Assembly: GCA_017405115.1 (NCBI GenBank)
Contig: JAFRBA010000205.1
Location: 1-64,000 of the forward strand
Origin: Kiritimatiellia bacterium
GTDB lineage: Bacteria; Verrucomicrobiota; Kiritimatiellia; RFP12; UBA1067
Reading direction: 5' to 3'
Length of the DNA: 64,000 bases
The notes under the pieces were generated by a model. The model was given only the letters and a program-made list of their open reading frames with translations, was not told the origin of the DNA and did no database searches. Made by a program: the position numbers and the translations under genes. This document shows positions 19,424 through 27,879 of the stretch, in pieces. The number at the start of each line of letters is the position of its first letter. Within the stretch, counting starts at the first letter, position 1.

Positions 19424-21916
19424 CTACTTGAACATCATAATGAGTCCTTGCCGCGTCCTGAAATCGCCGTCTTCGACATTCGGGATCGGGAATGAGCTGC
19501 CGCGATAGAGCGGATTCACCGGGAGCGCATCGAAGCAAGAGTCGGTGAACGTGACCGAGCCCTTCCCGGCGAGCACGATCGTTCCCGTGCCGGACACCTT
19601 GTTCGTGAACGTGATGTTCTCGGCATTCTCGAAGCGGAGAACGCCGCCGTCGAGAACGACTTCGCCGGTGCCGAGAGAGTCGCCCTTCGCGACAGCGAGA
19701 GTGGCGGAAACAACCTCGGTGCCGCCGGTGTAGGTGTTGGAGTTAGAAAGAAGAAGCGACGTGTCTGGCGAGAAGTCGCGGAGCTTCAGCCTGCCGCCGG
19801 AAACGACGCCCGAAAGCGTGGCGCGGACGCCGCTCGCCGCGTTCGTCATCGAAATGCGCGCAAAGCGGTCGATCTCGACATTGCCGGAGATTTCCGTTCT
19901 GGCGACAAACCAAAGGGCGCCGTTGTCGGTCAGTGTTGCCGAGTTGTCGTGCTGCTTCACGCCGTGTCCGCGAATGACAAAGTCGTTGGCGAAATTAAGC
20001 CCGGCCGTGCCAAAGCGTATCTGTCCGCCGCTCGCCATACCCGCGCCAACGTCGACCGTGCCGGAGCCGAACGCCGTCGACTTCGTCGGGAGAACCTGCA
20101 CCGAGTTTATCCATGTTCCGCCGGAATAGGTGTTGGTTCCGCTTAAAGTCACCGCAGGAATGACGCAAGAGGAGTAGTCTGTCGTCGCGAACGCGCCGAA
20201 CACGCCGGAGAACGTGACGCCGCCAGAGCCGGCAAGAACCGACGTGATGACCGAGCTTCTGCCCGTGCCGGTAGCCGGGCTGACCGCGAACACGCCTTCC
20301 GAAGCACCGAAATTGATCTTGCCGGAAGCGCCCTCGATCCGCGCGTTGCCGTAACCCGCTATGTTGTTCAATATGACGCAGGCAGGATCGACGCCGTTGC
20401 CGACGTGCAGCGTAGCGCCAGCACCGAGAGTCAGCGCTACGCTGGTGGTATCCTTCCCGTTGGCGGAGAAGGCAAGCACGCTCTTTTCTTCGCCGTCGGC
20501 GATGGAATACTCCGCGACCTCGGCGTCGAGGTTTGCGATCGAACCGGGGCCTCCGTCAAGGCCGGCGGTATAGAGATTCGTGCAGGCGACAAGACCGAGC
20601 GTCGCATCGTATCTCATGAACCTGTAGAAATACGAAGAATCGCTCGAACCAGACTTTGAATACGCGAGGATCGGATCCTTTACAAGACCGTTCGCGTGCG
20701 TTGCCACGCCGCCGTTGACGAGAACCTTCCCGCCCTGTCCGTCAATCGACTGCGGTTGAGTGCTTTTAGCGGTCGCGACCACGAGAACCCCGCCTTTCCC
20801 GGTACGTTCCAGCGGTGACGACTCGGCGTCGGGGCTGCCAATCGTGATTGTCTGCGGAACATTGGAACCGGGTCTGTTTACGCAAATGGTGGCTGATCTG
20901 CCGTAGCGGAGTTTGGCTCCGCTGCCTGACGCAAGCTTCAAGCCCTTGTCCGTCGTTGGATAGACCTGAAGCCAGCAGTTGCCGAGGATGAAATCGTTGG
21001 TTCCGAACACGGCTCCGTCAACACCAGTGAACGAATCTGAACGCAAGCTGACAAAGCCATCCTTTATCGCAACAGGCCCTTTGACTGACTGCGGCCTATA
21101 GAACGTCAGAACTCCCGGCCAGGAGAATTCGATTCCGCCGTCCGTATCTGCGCCATCGGCCGACGTTGCCGTCGCATACCAGTTCAGCAGCCGATAGGTC
21201 TCATCAGCATATGTCTGCTCGACAAGACCATCGACCCTGACACCGCTCTCACCGACTTTCAGCCGCCAAGCGGACGAGGATGAATCGGTCGGCCAAGTGA
21301 AAGTCTGCGGCGCGTCCCGCGTCATGAATCGCAGGGTCGCGCCGTCGGCGACAATAGTTGGAGTCGAGCTGCCGGTCCAGCTGCCGGCCGAGATGTTGAG
21401 GCACATGTTTTTGCCCACGACAACCTCATTTGCCTTGATTGTGCCGACCTCCAGCGACCCCTCGCTGAGCACGACGGACTTGAACTGCTTTATCGCACTT
21501 GTAGCGTAACCAATGATGCCTCTAAACGCAATATCACCGCCTCCCTTGACGAGAAGCGTCTTCGAATACGTGGCACTGTCATACCAGTTGTTGGAACTGA
21601 CAAGCAAAGCACCGCTCGCCACACTCACCTCGGTCGTCACTTGCGAGCAGTTAAACATAAAATCGCCGTCGACAAACAATTCGCCAGCATCGACCCTGAA
21701 TCCGCCGATTTGCCTGTGGGCACCCCCGACAAACACATTTGTTCGCCCAGAAAATTCAAATACGGCAGTATCTGAACCAGTCGGCAAGGCATTACCCTGC
21801 CAGTTCTTCTTGGTTGCCCAAAGTCCGTCGCCGGCACTTCCTGTCCATCGGACGTCGGCCGCAGAGACAACAGACGCGGCAAGGGCCGCAAGGATCGTCA
21901 TGAGCAGTCTTTTCAT
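19424..21916 (-). CDS. Exported beta-strand-repeat (autotransporter-associated) surface protein 2
   Basis: 830 aa with a signal peptide (MKRLLMTILAALAASVVSA). The start of the mature chain, WTGSAGDGLWATKKNWQG, and the repeats NTYSGGTWI and NTYTGGTEVV with LGTGEVVLDGGVLRF are typical of autotransporter-associated beta-strand repeats. No barrel domain is present. The C-terminus ends QGLIMMFK, matching the pattern of the two other beta-strand proteins here. RBS AAAGGA lies before the ATG. It lies between the GH-A hydrolase and the CBM9/barrel gene of the CE15 operon. A cell-surface role is likely; the actual ligand is unknown. Confidence 0.8.
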   Translation of the reverse strand: MKRLLMTILAALAASVVSAADVRWTGSAGDGLWATKKNWQGNALPTGSDTAVFEFSGRTNVFVGGAHRQIGGFRVDAGELFVDGDFMFNCSQVTTEVSVASGALLVSSNNWYDSATYSKTLLVKGGGDIAFRGIIGYATSAIKQFKSVVLSEGSLEVGTIKANEVVVGKNMCLNISAGSWTGSSTPTIVADGATLRFMTRDAPQTFTWPTDSSSSAWRLKVGESGVRVDGLVEQTYADETYRLLNWYATATSADGADTDGGIEFSWPGVLTFYRPQSVKGPVAIKDGFVSLRSDSFTGVDGAVFGTNDFILGNCWLQVYPTTDKGLKLASGSGAKLRYGRSATICVNRPGSNVPQTITIGSPDAESSPLERTGKGGVLVVATAKSTQPQSIDGQGGKVLVNGGVATHANGLVKDPILAYSKSGSSDSSYFYRFMRYDATLGLVACTNLYTAGLDGGPGSIANLDAEVAEYSIADGEEKSVLAFSANGKDTTSVALTLGAGATLHVGNGVDPACVILNNIAGYGNARIEGASGKINFGASEGVFAVSPATGTGRSSVITSVLAGSGGVTFSGVFGAFATTDYSSCVIPAVTLSGTNTYSGGTWINSVQVLPTKSTAFGSGTVDVGAGMASGGQIRFGTAGLNFANDFVIRGHGVKQHDNSATLTDNGALWFVARTEISGNVEIDRFARISMTNAASGVRATLSGVVSGGRLKLRDFSPDTSLLLSNSNTYTGGTEVVSATLAVAKGDSLGTGEVVLDGGVLRFENAENITFTNKVSGTGTIVLAGKGSVTFTDSCFDALPVNPLYRGSSFPIPNVEDGDFRTRQGLIMMFK

Positions 21917-21937
21917 TGGTTTGTTCCTTTCGCTTTG

Positions 21938-23500
21938 TCACTCGATTTCTATCGCCGACTTCTCGGCGAGCAGGCACGGCGAGTCGTACACCGGAACGTC
22001 GATGTAGGCGACGCCCTCGGAATTCACGACAACGTTCTCCTTCGGGAACTCGTACACGCCCCCGGTCATAAGGTCAACCCAGACCGGCTCCTTCAGCGGC
22101 GCGGCGTCGAGCATCCTGAAGACGCGCGGCATCGTCTCGAACGACTCTCCCGGGCGCTCGTAGTTTACGATGAACGGATGCCAGAGCTTCATCGGCACGC
22201 CCTTGTCGCGCGGGTCGAGCGAACAGCTCGTCGCGAAAGACCAGAACGCATAGACGCGTCGCCCGTCCGCCTTCGTGTATTCATACGCCGCAAGCGTCGG
22301 GTCGTCGTTGTAGAACTGCGGCTCCTTCACGCGGGAAAGCGTGTCGTCAAACACCGAGACGACGTTCTGCACCGCGTAGTACGCGCGCTTGATGGCAATG
22401 ACCTCGTTCTTCATGTTCGTGCGCACAAGGCCTTTGGCGTTGTGGCGCGTCCGCCCCTTGCCGAGGTAGTTGGCGTACTGCAGGTCGCTCATCGAGTAGA
22501 CGAGAGACCTCACGTCGTGGCCGAGGTCGCCGAGCATCCGGCGCATGTCCCACTTCGCCTGCGAATATTCCGTCCAGCGCATCTTCCCGAGCGCGCCGCA
22601 CTGCGTGGCCTGGCTCGGACAGCCGTTCTCGCCCTGGAAGAGCTTCGACGCCGGGATACCGCGCTTTTCAACGACCTTCTTAAGGTTCTCGACGCGCGGA
22701 TACGCCTCTTCCGGAGCATTGGAGTAGCCGTGGTAGACGATCCACGCGAAGAGGTTGCGGTCTTCCCCCATCCAGTCGAGCGTGCGCCCGAAGATGTTGT
22801 CGACGTCCTGGTCGGCCATGTCGGGGCAGGTCCTGATCGAGTTGCTGCAGATGGCGCCGATGCGCGCGTCGGGTATCTCGGAAAGAATTATCTTCGCCGT
22901 CTGCACATCCATCTCGGCGATCAGCTTCGGCGCGGAAACCGGGTCAGCGTAGAGTTCCGGCGTGTTTTCCGGCTCGTTCCACGTGAGCCAGTCGCGAACG
23001 CGCCCCTTGAAGTGCCGCGCCATCGCCCGCACCCAGCGCTCGAACGCCTTGCGCCCTTCGCCGTAAGGGAAACCACCGGCGAGGTTCGGTCCGCCGCCCC
23101 CCTCGTAGATCGGGTTTCCGTAGGATGTCTCAATCGCAGGCTCGATGCCGTTCGCGAGTGCATAGTCAACCTGCTTGTCAAGCCACGAGAAGTCGTACTT
23201 GCCCTTCTCCTTCTCGCATTTCGCCCAACCGCCCTGGAATCGGCACGCCTTGATGCCGAGCGGCTTCAAAAAGCGCTTGTATTCGTCGAAGTTGGCGTAG
23301 TCGCGGTCGAGCGTCTCGCAGCCTATGACCCAGTTCGACGACTTGATCTCGTCCGTCGAGCGCGGACGGATCGTGCCGATGCGCTTCAAGTCGACCTTGA
23401 GCGGCGTCTTGACGCGGTCCGGACCGGTCTTCAGCTCGACCGCCGCGTCCGCGGCGAAAGCCGCGAGGCAGAAAGCGGGAATCATAATGCGCGCTACCAT
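21938..23500 (-). CDS. Exported clan GH-A glycoside hydrolase (copy 1)
   Basis: 520 aa with a signal peptide (MVARIMIPAFCLAAFAADA). Barrel motifs are WLTWNEPEN (Glu near 173, acid/base candidate) and GENGCPS (near 288, nucleophile candidate), as in GH39-like enzymes. The start ATG at 23500 lies inside the last codons of the CE15 gene, and its AGGAGG RBS is within CE15 codons for EEV, so translation is coupled. It is a paralogue of the gene at 13403. Together with CE15 it probably acts on a glucuronate-substituted hemicellulose; this is inference from context. Confidence 0.82.
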   Translation of the reverse strand: MVARIMIPAFCLAAFAADAAVELKTGPDRVKTPLKVDLKRIGTIRPRSTDEIKSSNWVIGCETLDRDYANFDEYKRFLKPLGIKACRFQGGWAKCEKEKGKYDFSWLDKQVDYALANGIEPAIETSYGNPIYEGGGGPNLAGGFPYGEGRKAFERWVRAMARHFKGRVRDWLTWNEPENTPELYADPVSAPKLIAEMDVQTAKIILSEIPDARIGAICSNSIRTCPDMADQDVDNIFGRTLDWMGEDRNLFAWIVYHGYSNAPEEAYPRVENLKKVVEKRGIPASKLFQGENGCPSQATQCGALGKMRWTEYSQAKWDMRRMLGDLGHDVRSLVYSMSDLQYANYLGKGRTRHNAKGLVRTNMKNEVIAIKRAYYAVQNVVSVFDDTLSRVKEPQFYNDDPTLAAYEYTKADGRRVYAFWSFATSCSLDPRDKGVPMKLWHPFIVNYERPGESFETMPRVFRMLDAAPLKEPVWVDLMTGGVYEFPKENVVVNSEGVAYIDVPVYDSPCLLAEKSAIEIE

Positions 23501-24786
23501 TTCAGCACCTCCTCTGCGTAGTTCATGAACCACCTCCAGTCTTCGTGGGTTATCGAGTGTTTGCCTTCCTTGATGTGCCATCCGACGGACTTGCCGAACA
23601 GCCCGAAAATCTGATCCGCCTCGCGATACGTCCTGTAGTTCGACTCCGGACTGGAGACATGGTCGCCCGTCGCCGTCGATATGACGAGCGCGCGCGGCGC
23701 GATGCAGCCGAGGAACTCGCCCTGGTCGAACGGAAGCGGAGGGAATCTCGCAGACAGGCGGTCGAGTTCGTCGGCAGGCAGGCTCGTCATGTCGGTCTGC
23801 ACGTACTTCGCCAGCCTGTGCGAGAACCAGAACGGATACATGAGGTTGGGAAGGTGCTTCAGCGACTTCGTTCCGCCGCAGTTCGCGATCACGAGAGAGA
23901 AGCGCACGTCATGGACGCCGGTGATCGTCGCGTTCTTGCCCATGCGGCTCTGGCCGACGATCGCGACCTTCGACTGGTCGATCTCCGGCAGGGTCTCGAG
24001 AAGATCCCTGACGCGCATCGACCCCCACGACCACGCCGGATGCACCAGCTTCTCGTCCGGCAGCTTCGCTGGATCGAATATGCGCCATACGGACTCGGCA
24101 GTCGCGTCACGCACCATGTAGTCGGGGCTGAGCTCGTTGAAGCAGAACGTGGCGAACGCGAAACCGCGCTGGAGAAGCTCTTCCACGCAGACGCGGTCGG
24201 GACGCGACCCGCGGGCCGTCGGCTTGTCCTTGTAGGCAAAGCCCTTGAATTCGAGCACCGCGGGATCGTCGGAAAGCGTATGGTTCCCGCTGAAGTTGGG
24301 ATAGACGAAGACGGGCAGATGTCCCGGGCCGCGCCACTTCTTCGGCGCGTACAGTTCGCGCGGCAGATAGACAAGCACCGTGAACTCGTGCGTTCCGTTC
24401 GCGTCCTCGCTACGTATGACATACTGCCGCCGCCGCGCCGCGCCGTCGAACGAATATCCGAATTCTACGAGGTTGAAGTCCAGCTTCGCCGGTTTCGGCG
24501 GCATTGCGCCGTAGACGCTTTCGTCGAAGAACTTCAGGACTGCAGGGCGCACCTTCGCCGTCCATTCCTCCGCCGTCTTTATGCGCGTTCCGTCCGCAAG
24601 CGCAAGCACGTCCTTCGGCGGATTGCGCTCAAGGTACGCTTCAAGCGGCGAATTCGTGATGGTTTCGCCGGCCTTTGCCTCCGTTGCAGCACAGGCAAAG
24701 GCGACGGACGCCACGAGAGAAACAAGTAAAGACGTCGCCGCTTCGCGCAGCACGCCGCCCAATCCATCAAAATGCGTCGCTTTCAT
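23494..24786 (-). CDS. CE15 glucuronoyl esterase, exported
   Basis: 430 aa with an N-terminal membrane/signal segment (SLLVSLVASVAFACAATEAKA). CE15 enzymes cleave ester bonds between 4-O-methylglucuronic acid of xylan and lignin alcohols. The nucleophile motif is GQSRMGKNA (Ser near 279), a form of the family G-x-S-R-x-G-K signature, and a catalytic His lies in KHSITHEDW near the C-terminus. It is first gene of an operon continuing through GH-A, beta-strand protein, CBM9/barrel, SDR and GH-A copy 2. The promoter upstream matches that of the symporter gene at 29442. The last seven bases overlap the next gene. Confidence 0.9.
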   Translation of the reverse strand: MKATHFDGLGGVLREAATSLLVSLVASVAFACAATEAKAGETITNSPLEAYLERNPPKDVLALADGTRIKTAEEWTAKVRPAVLKFFDESVYGAMPPKPAKLDFNLVEFGYSFDGAARRRQYVIRSEDANGTHEFTVLVYLPRELYAPKKWRGPGHLPVFVYPNFSGNHTLSDDPAVLEFKGFAYKDKPTARGSRPDRVCVEELLQRGFAFATFCFNELSPDYMVRDATAESVWRIFDPAKLPDEKLVHPAWSWGSMRVRDLLETLPEIDQSKVAIVGQSRMGKNATITGVHDVRFSLVIANCGGTKSLKHLPNLMYPFWFSHRLAKYVQTDMTSLPADELDRLSARFPPLPFDQGEFLGCIAPRALVISTATGDHVSSPESNYRTYREADQIFGLFGKSVGWHIKEGKHSITHEDWRWFMNYAEEVLKW

Positions 24787-24829
24787 GCCGTTACCAACGT
24801 CCGTTTCCTTTCCCTAGTTGTAAGATATC

Positions 24830-24899
24830 ATGAATTATACCATATCGCGCGCAGATTGGTAATCCCATGCAAGAACACAAATGCATCCCACTTAGGAAA
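24830..24899 (-). promoter_or_regulatory. CE15 operon promoter with direct-repeat operator
   Basis: Minus-strand TATAAT (24839-24834), preceded by TGG, forms an extended -10. Upstream are two ATGGGAT-like boxes (GTGGGATG and CATGGGAT) about 23 bp apart. The 70-nt block aligns without gaps to 29446-29515 (48 identities by my count), pointing to a shared activator. Confidence 0.7.
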
Positions 24900-24926
24900 T
24901 GGGTGTTCGTTTACACAGGCAACTGG

Positions 24927-26345
24927 CTACAGCGATCTGAACAGGTCGTCTAGCGTCACCTCGGACTGAACAATGCCAGAATGCTTGTTGCGCTTCAGGC
25001 CATAGGTCGTTACATAGGTCAGATGCACAGCCTTCTTGGTTCCCGTAGTCTCCCTGAACAGCTCCTTTCGCTCCCGTGCACGGCGGTCTTCGCTGTCCTT
25101 GATCTCGTACTCGGTCGAAGAGAACTTCATTTCGCACAGATTGATGACGCCGTCTTTCCTGTCGATCAGAAGATCCACCTGCGCCCCGTCGTGTTCCGCA
25201 GTCCGCGCAACCTGCCAGGAACAGTCGTTGGAGACGACGCCGGAGATGCCTAGCGCGATCTTGATTTCGCGTACATGCTGAAGGCAGAGCCGCTCGAACG
25301 CAAGGCCCTCCCAGACTCTGCGGAACTGCGCATCGGACGATCCGCTCCAGAAACAGCGGTCGCCCGTTTTGTTCTCGCCGGCAAAGGCAAAATGGAACAG
25401 CGTGAAATTGTCTATCAGCTGGTAGAGTGCCCCTTTGGTTTTCTTGCCGAAGGCGATGCTTTTGCGCAAAAATCCGCATTCCTCCAGTTCCCGCAGATAC
25501 CGCGTCAGGTTTCCGCACGAGCTCATGCCCGTACGCGACATCAGCTCGTCGCGGGTAAGGCCCGCCTTGCGGCGTCCGAGCGCCATTACGATCTTCAGAT
25601 ACGGTTCCGGCTTGCGGAAGAGCGAGGCGTATAGTTCGTCGAACTCCCCTTCAAGCTTGTTTGACCTTGCGAAGAACAGATCGTCGATGTTCTGGCCTGC
25701 GCTCAAGTCTGGCTCGAGGTGCTTCCAGTAGAACGGAATCCCGCCAAGGACCATGTACGTCTCCGCAATCTGGTATCGGGTCATGACAATGCCACGCGAG
25801 GCGACATATTCCTCGCATTCCTTCAGCGTGAACGGCTGCAGCGATATGCGTCCCGTGACGCGATTGTGAAGGCCTCCCTTGTCCTTTATCACCTTGTTGA
25901 TGATCCATGACGTCGCAGAACCGCAGACAATCAGAAGGACATCATCCCTCGCCGAAGCCCATCCATTCCAGAAATGCTCCAGCGCAGGGATGAAGCGCGA
26001 GCCCTTCGTGTCCAGATAGGAGAGTTCGTCCAGGAACACCACTTTCCTGCGCAGGATCGACTTCGCGATCACCGGCTTCAGCAGATTGAAAGCCTCAAAC
26101 CAGTCTTTGGGCGAACCCTCCAGCTTCGCCCCCCACTCGCGCAGCGAGTCGCCGAATGCGCGCAACTGCTCTTTTGTGCTCCCACGCGCTACCCCGGTGT
26201 GCTGAAAGGTAAAACGACCCTGAAACGTCTGACGAATCAAGTACGTCTTGCCGACACGCCGACGACCATAAACGGCCACAAACTCGGACTCTTCAGACTC
26301 CGCATATTTCGCCAGACGCGCCTTCTCTGCAGCTCTACCTATCAT
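24927..26345 (-). CDS. AAA ATPase with C-terminal nuclease-like domain (ATPase_2/DUF234 type)
   Basis: 472 aa cytoplasmic protein. Walker A is GRRRVGKT (27-34) and Walker B is KVVFLDELS. The middle shows FTLKECEEYV and GGIPFYWKHL, typical of this ATPase family, then a winged-helix-like segment (LTRDELMSRTGMSSCGNLTRYLRELEE trimmed to its core), and a C-terminal DUF234 region with VDLLIDRKDGVINLCEMKF, whose D...E-x-K fits a PD-(D/E)xK fold. Such genes occur as scattered, often mobile singletons with no settled function. RBS AAAGGA precedes the ATG. The upstream region has two promoters overlapped by TGACCA inverted repeats, suggesting repression, perhaps self-regulation. It is unrelated to the surrounding sugar genes. 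Confidence 0.85.
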   Translation of the reverse strand: MIGRAAEKARLAKYAESEESEFVAVYGRRRVGKTYLIRQTFQGRFTFQHTGVARGSTKEQLRAFGDSLREWGAKLEGSPKDWFEAFNLLKPVIAKSILRRKVVFLDELSYLDTKGSRFIPALEHFWNGWASARDDVLLIVCGSATSWIINKVIKDKGGLHNRVTGRISLQPFTLKECEEYVASRGIVMTRYQIAETYMVLGGIPFYWKHLEPDLSAGQNIDDLFFARSNKLEGEFDELYASLFRKPEPYLKIVMALGRRKAGLTRDELMSRTGMSSCGNLTRYLRELEECGFLRKSIAFGKKTKGALYQLIDNFTLFHFAFAGENKTGDRCFWSGSSDAQFRRVWEGLAFERLCLQHVREIKIALGISGVVSNDCSWQVARTAEHDGAQVDLLIDRKDGVINLCEMKFSSTEYEIKDSEDRRARERKELFRETTGTKKAVHLTYVTTYGLKRNKHSGIVQSEVTLDDLFRSL

Positions 26346-26370
26346 ATGGCATCCTTTCCGTTCATCATTT

Positions 26371-26473
26371 TGACCAAATTATACCATATCGATCCCGATT
26401 TGGTCAATATGGTGCACCATAAACCACGATAATGACCAAATCTCATGTTTCAAACACGATCTGGTCATTATCG
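26371..26473. promoter_or_regulatory. Paired TGACCA operators over the ATPase promoters
   Basis: Inverted repeat 1 is TGACCAAAT (26371-26379) with ATTTGGTCA (26398-26406), overlapping a minus-strand TATAAT at 26383-26378. Inverted repeat 2 is a 16-bp arm at 26427-26442 with its 15/16 complement at 26458-26473, just downstream of a second TATAAT at 26488-26483. The arrangement fits a repressor acting on tandem promoters of the ATPase gene. Confidence 0.6.
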
Positions 26474-26544
26474 TAACGGCGTATTATACCAATCCCCCGC
26501 AGCGGTGGCGGGTTGTGAACAATTAAGGCAAGACTAGAACGCCG

Positions 26545-27867
26545 TCAGGAGAAAATCATGTCGTGCGCGTTGCGGTAGCACACGTTCTCCAGCATCGGGC
26601 GCAGAAGAGACTCGTCGTCGGGAAACGCGCCGGACGCGACCTTCTCCGCGACCCACTTGCAGAGGACGCGGCGGAAGTAGTCGTGTCGGACGAAGGAGAG
26701 GAGCGAGCGCGAATCGGTCGTCATGCCGACGAATGTCGAGAGGACGCCGTACGCGGCGTTCTTCTCGAGGACGTCGCGTATCCCCTCCTCGTGGTCGCAC
26801 CACCACCAAGCGGGTCCAAGCTGCACCTTGCCGGGCATGCCCTCTTCCACGAACGACCCTGCAAGCACGGCGAGCTGCGCATGCGCCTCAGGGTTGAGGG
26901 ACATGAGTATCGTGCGGGGGAGAGATGTTTGGTAGGGCGGTTTCGATGAAACCGCCGACGGCGGCATCATCGATGCCGCCCTACCAGCCTCCAGCATATT
27001 CAAGAACTCTGCGACAGCGGCGGGGTCGACTGGTGCGTGCATGCCGGCGAAGCCGCCCGCAGGGCCGGCAGCCGCGCGAAGCCGCGCCGACGTCTCGCGC
27101 AAGGCGCCTAGGTGCAGCAGCATCGTCCAGCCGTGGGTCGCGGCGAAGGCAGCGACAGTTAGGAGTTGGGCGTTATGAGTTGGGAGTTGGGAAACGTCGT
27201 CCACCGAGATGTCGACGACGCGGCAGCCTGCCGCGTGGAACTTTTCAAGAGTCTCGACGGAAACCTCGTCGCCTGCGTCCATGCGAAGCGAAGGGGTAAT
27301 CTCACGCAGAGACGCGGAGGCCGCAGAGTTTTCTTGGACAGGATTTAGCCGTGTAGAACGTGTAGAAGTCGTATTTGTGATTTGTGGACAATTGTGGCAA
27401 TTGCCATTTGTGAACAATGAAACGCATTCCGCTCCGACACATGGGCTGAGATACTCGACGCCGAACTTATTCAGCATCTTCAACGGCGTCCATCCCGACA
27501 AAGAAATATTTTCCACCCCGCGAATCCACTCTCCCTCTCCGCGTCTCTGCGACTCTGCGTTAAAAACATTCAGCCACTCCATCTCCATCTTCGTCCATGC
27601 GAAGAGCGGGTTGCCGACGAGCTTCGGAAGCGTGCGCATCCACGCCGCCCACTTCTCGTCCTCCGTCGCATCGCCCGTGACCACGCGCTCCGGTTCGCCG
27701 CAGATGCGCATTGCGCGGTGCTTGTAGGGGTCGCTCTTCACCCACACTTCGTACAGCGATCCTAGCGGCTTGTCTTCGGCGAGCATCTTCATGTCGAGGT
27801 GGTTGTGCCAGTCGATGATCGGCAGACCTCGAACCCAGCCATACAGAGTATCAAAACAATTGCTCAT
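26545..27867 (-). CDS. uxaC: Uronate (glucuronate) isomerase
   Basis: 440 aa cytoplasmic enzyme of the UxaC family; it converts glucuronate to fructuronate (or galacturonate to tagaturonate). Seen are IDWHNHLD near the N-terminus, ATHGWTMLLHLGALRE in the middle, LPRTILMSLNP and a C-terminal SFVRHDYFRR region. The chain is interrupted by four repeat insertions, all read through in frame: FNAESQRRGEG, a segment around FTNGNCHNCPQITNT, SQLPTHNAQLLT and the 19-residue product of the 57-bp element at 26930. Family landmarks on both sides remain intact, so the gene is probably functional. It follows the symporter gene by 12 bp and should be in its operon. With the SDR at 14975 it gives two successive steps of glucuronate catabolism. 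Confidence 0.88.
   Translation of the reverse strand: MSNCFDTLYGWVRGLPIIDWHNHLDMKMLAEDKPLGSLYEVWVKSDPYKHRAMRICGEPERVVTGDATEDEKWAAWMRTLPKLVGNPLFAWTKMEMEWLNVFNAESQRRGEGEWIRGVENISLSGWTPLKMLNKFGVEYLSPCVGAECVSLFTNGNCHNCPQITNTTSTRSTRLNPVQENSAASASLREITPSLRMDAGDEVSVETLEKFHAAGCRVVDISVDDVSQLPTHNAQLLTVAAFAATHGWTMLLHLGALRETSARLRAAAGPAGGFAGMHAPVDPAAVAEFLNMLEAGRAASMMPPSAVSSKPPYQTSLPRTILMSLNPEAHAQLAVLAGSFVEEGMPGKVQLGPAWWWCDHEEGIRDVLEKNAAYGVLSTFVGMTTDSRSLLSFVRHDYFRRVLCKWVAEKVASGAFPDDESLLRPMLENVCYRNAHDMIFS
26930..26986. repeat. 57-bp TGGTAGGGCGG repeat inside uxaC
   Basis: A perfect 11-bp terminal inverted repeat (TGGTAGGGCGG and CCGCCCTACCA) encloses hairpins GCGGTTTC/GAAACCGC and GGCGGCAT/ATGCCGCC. A copy at 48662 differs at one base, which lies in a hairpin loop. 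It is 19 codons long and is translated as GRAASMMPPSAVSSKPPYQ. Confidence 0.9.
27157..27191. repeat. AGTTGGG tandem-like insertion in uxaC
   Basis: A 35-bp stretch built of AGTTAGG and AGTTGGG units, translated on the minus strand as SQLPTHNAQLLT. UxaC relatives go almost directly from VDISVDD to AAFAATHGW here. Confidence 0.55.
27303..27420. repeat. Composite CGCAGAG and AT-rich insertion in uxaC
   Basis: Begins with CGCAGAGACGCGGAG, related to 27541-27561 (inverted) and 49385-49405, and continues into AT-rich sequence with short palindromes such as GGCAATTGCC. The encoded polar stretch around TNTTSTRSTR does not resemble UxaC. Confidence 0.5.
27529..27566. repeat. CGCAGAG-family insertion in uxaC
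   Basis: On the minus strand AACGCAGAGTCGCAGAG and following bases are read as NAESQRRGEGE. The same consensus recurs at 27305 and 49385. Confidence 0.5.
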
Positions 27868-27879
27868 GACATAACTTAA

